Origin: a bacterium
GTDB taxonomy: Bacteria; Cyanobacteriota; Vampirovibrionia; Gastranaerophilales; Gastranaerophilaceae
Direction: 5' to 3'
Assembly (NCBI GenBank): GCA_017536545.1
Contig: JAFXHF010000007.1
Location: 62,001-126,000 of the forward strand
Length of the DNA stretch: 64,000 nt
A program made the position numbers and the translations under genes. Shown here piece by piece: positions 62,613-64,000 of this stretch; the first letter of the stretch is position 1, and every line of letters begins with the position of its first letter. The notes beneath the pieces are model-generated. The model saw nothing but the letters and a program-made list of their open reading frames with translations. It searched no databases and was not told where the DNA came from.

Positions 62613-64000
62613 ATGAGAAACAGCAAAAGACCGAAAAGGATAGTTGCAGCAGCAATTACTGCAATGTTCTTGTCACATCAAACAATGATGATGTCTGTTG
62701 TTGCTTCAGAGATTACTGGTGTAACTGGTAATAATGGAGTTTATAACATTAACCCTAGTGCTATAATTAACGGCACTGATATTGGCTATAGAAAATACCA
62801 AGATTTTGTTCTAGATCAAAATGACATCGCTAATTTAATATTTAAATACGGTGATACAGATGTTAATACATTTGTTAACCTTGTTGACAATCAAATTAGC
62901 ATAAATGGTTTGGTTAATTCAATGAGAAATGGAAGTTTTTACAATGGTAAAGCAATCTTTATTTCTCCAAACGGTATGGTTGTAGGAGCTTCAGGCGTAC
63001 TTAATGTAGGCTCTCTAGGAGTATACACACCAACAAATGCCGTTTATGAAAAATACAAAGCAAACCCAAGTGCAAACTTGAATTCTATCACAATGTCTAA
63101 TAATGCAGCAAAAACAATTACAATCAACGGTAAAGTTATTGCAGCAAACGACGTTGAACTTAAAGGTGGTAATGTAACAGTTGGTCAAACTGGTTCAATA
63201 GTTGCAGGTGTAAACGAAACTAAACTGGCAGCACTAACAACTCATAATCAAGCAGAAACATTATTTAACCAACTTGTTAATACCGATAACATGAACAGTG
63301 CAAATACATTTGCTAGTGATAATGGAAACATCTATATCCAATCTGGACAACTTGCAGAAAACACAGGCATTAACATCGCTGGAAACTTAAAGAACTTTGG
63401 TGATGGTAACATAACAATTAAAAACTCAGGAGCTAATGGTATCAATATTTCTGGAGATATTAGCAACGCTAATGGTACAGTAAACGTAAATAGCAACTGG
63501 GGCGGAATCGATATTTCTGGAAATGTTAAAAATAATGGTACAACACAAATTTTCAACGTACCTGCAGAAGCTACAATTAACTACACAGATGAAGATGGAA
63601 ACCCAGCATCTTACACTGTTGACGCAAACTCTGGCTTAAACATTTCTGGTAACATTGATACAACTGGCACAACAACTATCAACAATACTGGTACACTAGG
63701 AATGAATATCTCAGGCACAATTAACCATACTGGAGATTTGAGTATTCAAAACGGTATTGCAGGTGGCTCTGAAATGGCTAATGCAAGAAATGCAAATATG
63801 GAAGCTCTAACCATTTCTGGTAACATCAACTCTGACGGAAACACATCAATTACAAACTTAGCTGCTGGAGGCTTAGATATTCTTGATGAGGCACTAATTG
63901 CGACATCAGGAAACTTGACTATATTAAATGAAGGTATTGGAGGTTTAAATATTGATGGTCGAGTTGAAAACTATAATACTGATACTAATCTATCTGGCGA
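62613..64000 (+). CDS. Filamentous haemagglutinin / LktA-type adhesin, 5' part only
   Basis: An ATG with AAGGA 7-8 nt upstream opens a frame that stays open for 462 codons to the right edge. Residues 1-32 are an extended signal peptide (basic start KRPKRIVAAAITAMFLSHQ). Residues about 40-150 resemble the TPS secretion domain (YQDFVLDQNDIANLIFKYG, AIFISPNGMVVGASGVLNVG). From about 270 a beta-helix region has repeated NISGxI and LxISGN units about every 25-35 residues. The form is like Fusobacterium-type leukotoxin/LktA adhesins. A two-partner outer-membrane transporter would be expected but is not in view. An in-frame ATG at 62598 is an alternative start. Confidence 0.82.
   Translation, partial: MRNSKRPKRIVAAAITAMFLSHQTMMMSVVASEITGVTGNNGVYNINPSAIINGTDIGYRKYQDFVLDQNDIANLIFKYGDTDVNTFVNLVDNQISINGLVNSMRNGSFYNGKAIFISPNGMVVGASGVLNVGSLGVYTPTNAVYEKYKANPSANLNSITMSNNAAKTITINGKVIAANDVELKGGNVTVGQTGSIVAGVNETKLAALTTHNQAETLFNQLVNTDNMNSANTFASDNGNIYIQSGQLAENTGINIAGNLKNFGDGNITIKNSGANGINISGDISNANGTVNVNSNWGGIDISGNVKNNGTTQIFNVPAEATINYTDEDGNPASYTVDANSGLNISGNIDTTGTTTINNTGTLGMNISGTINHTGDLSIQNGIAGGSEMANARNANMEALTISGNINSDGNTSITNLAAGGLDILDEALIATSGNLTILNEGIGGLNIDGRVENYNTDTNLSG

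Noticed and set aside
1..64000. CRISPR arrays, insertion sequences, prophage genes, integrases or attachment sites
   Set aside because: No regularly spaced repeats, transposase or phage motifs, or tRNA-flanking direct repeats were found. The single tRNA gene has no duplicated 3' end nearby.

Overview
This is 64 kb of AT-rich chromosomal DNA from a fermentative, double-membraned bacterium. I see no phage, insertion sequence, CRISPR array, rRNA operon or photosynthesis gene. The gene mix points, by inference only, to the non-photosynthetic cyanobacterial relatives of animal guts (Melainabacteria/Vampirovibrionia, Gastranaerophilales-like). It combines outer-membrane functions (TolC-family protein, TonB-C domain protein, filamentous adhesin), anaerobe-type oxygen defence (superoxide reductase, ferritin, CoA-disulfide-reductase-like protein), a split transketolase, a group of secreted proteins I cannot name, and a large Alu-type SRP RNA. 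A 16S or marker-gene comparison would be needed to fix the taxonomy.

Layout. 1-5.1 kb: a + strand run with the end of nagA, then ilvD, uppS, an rdgB-type NTPase and a TolC-family protein. 5.1-9.4 kb: a small orphan protein, a secreted ankyrin protein, a phosphohexomutase, a lone sugar ABC permease and a 46-aa ORF. 9.4-15.4 kb: a CoA-disulfide-reductase-like enzyme, an FAD oxidoreductase overlapping an MnmD-type tRNA methyltransferase, thrB, a ferredoxin behind an SD-sequestering hairpin, and a small Ala/Lys-rich protein. 15.4-24 kb: glmS with a tiny downstream gene, a secreted repeat protein, a GH38 alpha-mannosidase, dnaX, an LD-carboxypeptidase and a tandem universal stress protein. 24-29 kb: an operon of sigma factor, gcvPB, a CoA-dehydratase-activase-related protein, a membrane protein and miaA, then a YhcH-family gene. 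29-34 kb: a minus-strand operon of wecG-type glycosyltransferase, transketolase N-half and a giant Cys-rich prepilin. 33.6-42.8 kb: secreted hypotheticals, tRNA-Leu(CAA), ftsZ, nadK, a GIY-YIG protein, a two-component pair, ferritin and superoxide reductase. 42.9-46.3 kb: SRP RNA, a degenerate ChbG-like protein overlapping a nuclease-fold/phospholipase D fusion, and a TonB-C protein with argS. 48-53 kb: a large phosphohexomutase, tandem PlsC acyltransferases and a Pro-rich HEAT protein. 53.4-57.8 kb: an operon of transketolase C-half, ftsE, ftsX, a degenerate REC-GGDEF protein and an isochorismatase-family enzyme. 57.8-64 kb: U32 protein, rimO, an oligosaccharide flippase and the start of a large LktA-type filamentous adhesin.

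Cell-envelope and sugar functions recur: nagA, glmS, two phosphohexomutases, uppS, LD-carboxypeptidase, WecG, flippase, GH38, PlsC pair, FtsZ and FtsEX. The regulatory layout is the most unusual feature. Several genes lack a Shine-Dalgarno site and carry a -10 hexamer exactly 6 nt before the ATG, which suggests leaderless mRNAs. Two small-protein genes share a two-block upstream element with identical spacing. Many convergent genes overlap at their 3' ends, while others are separated by clear bidirectional terminators.
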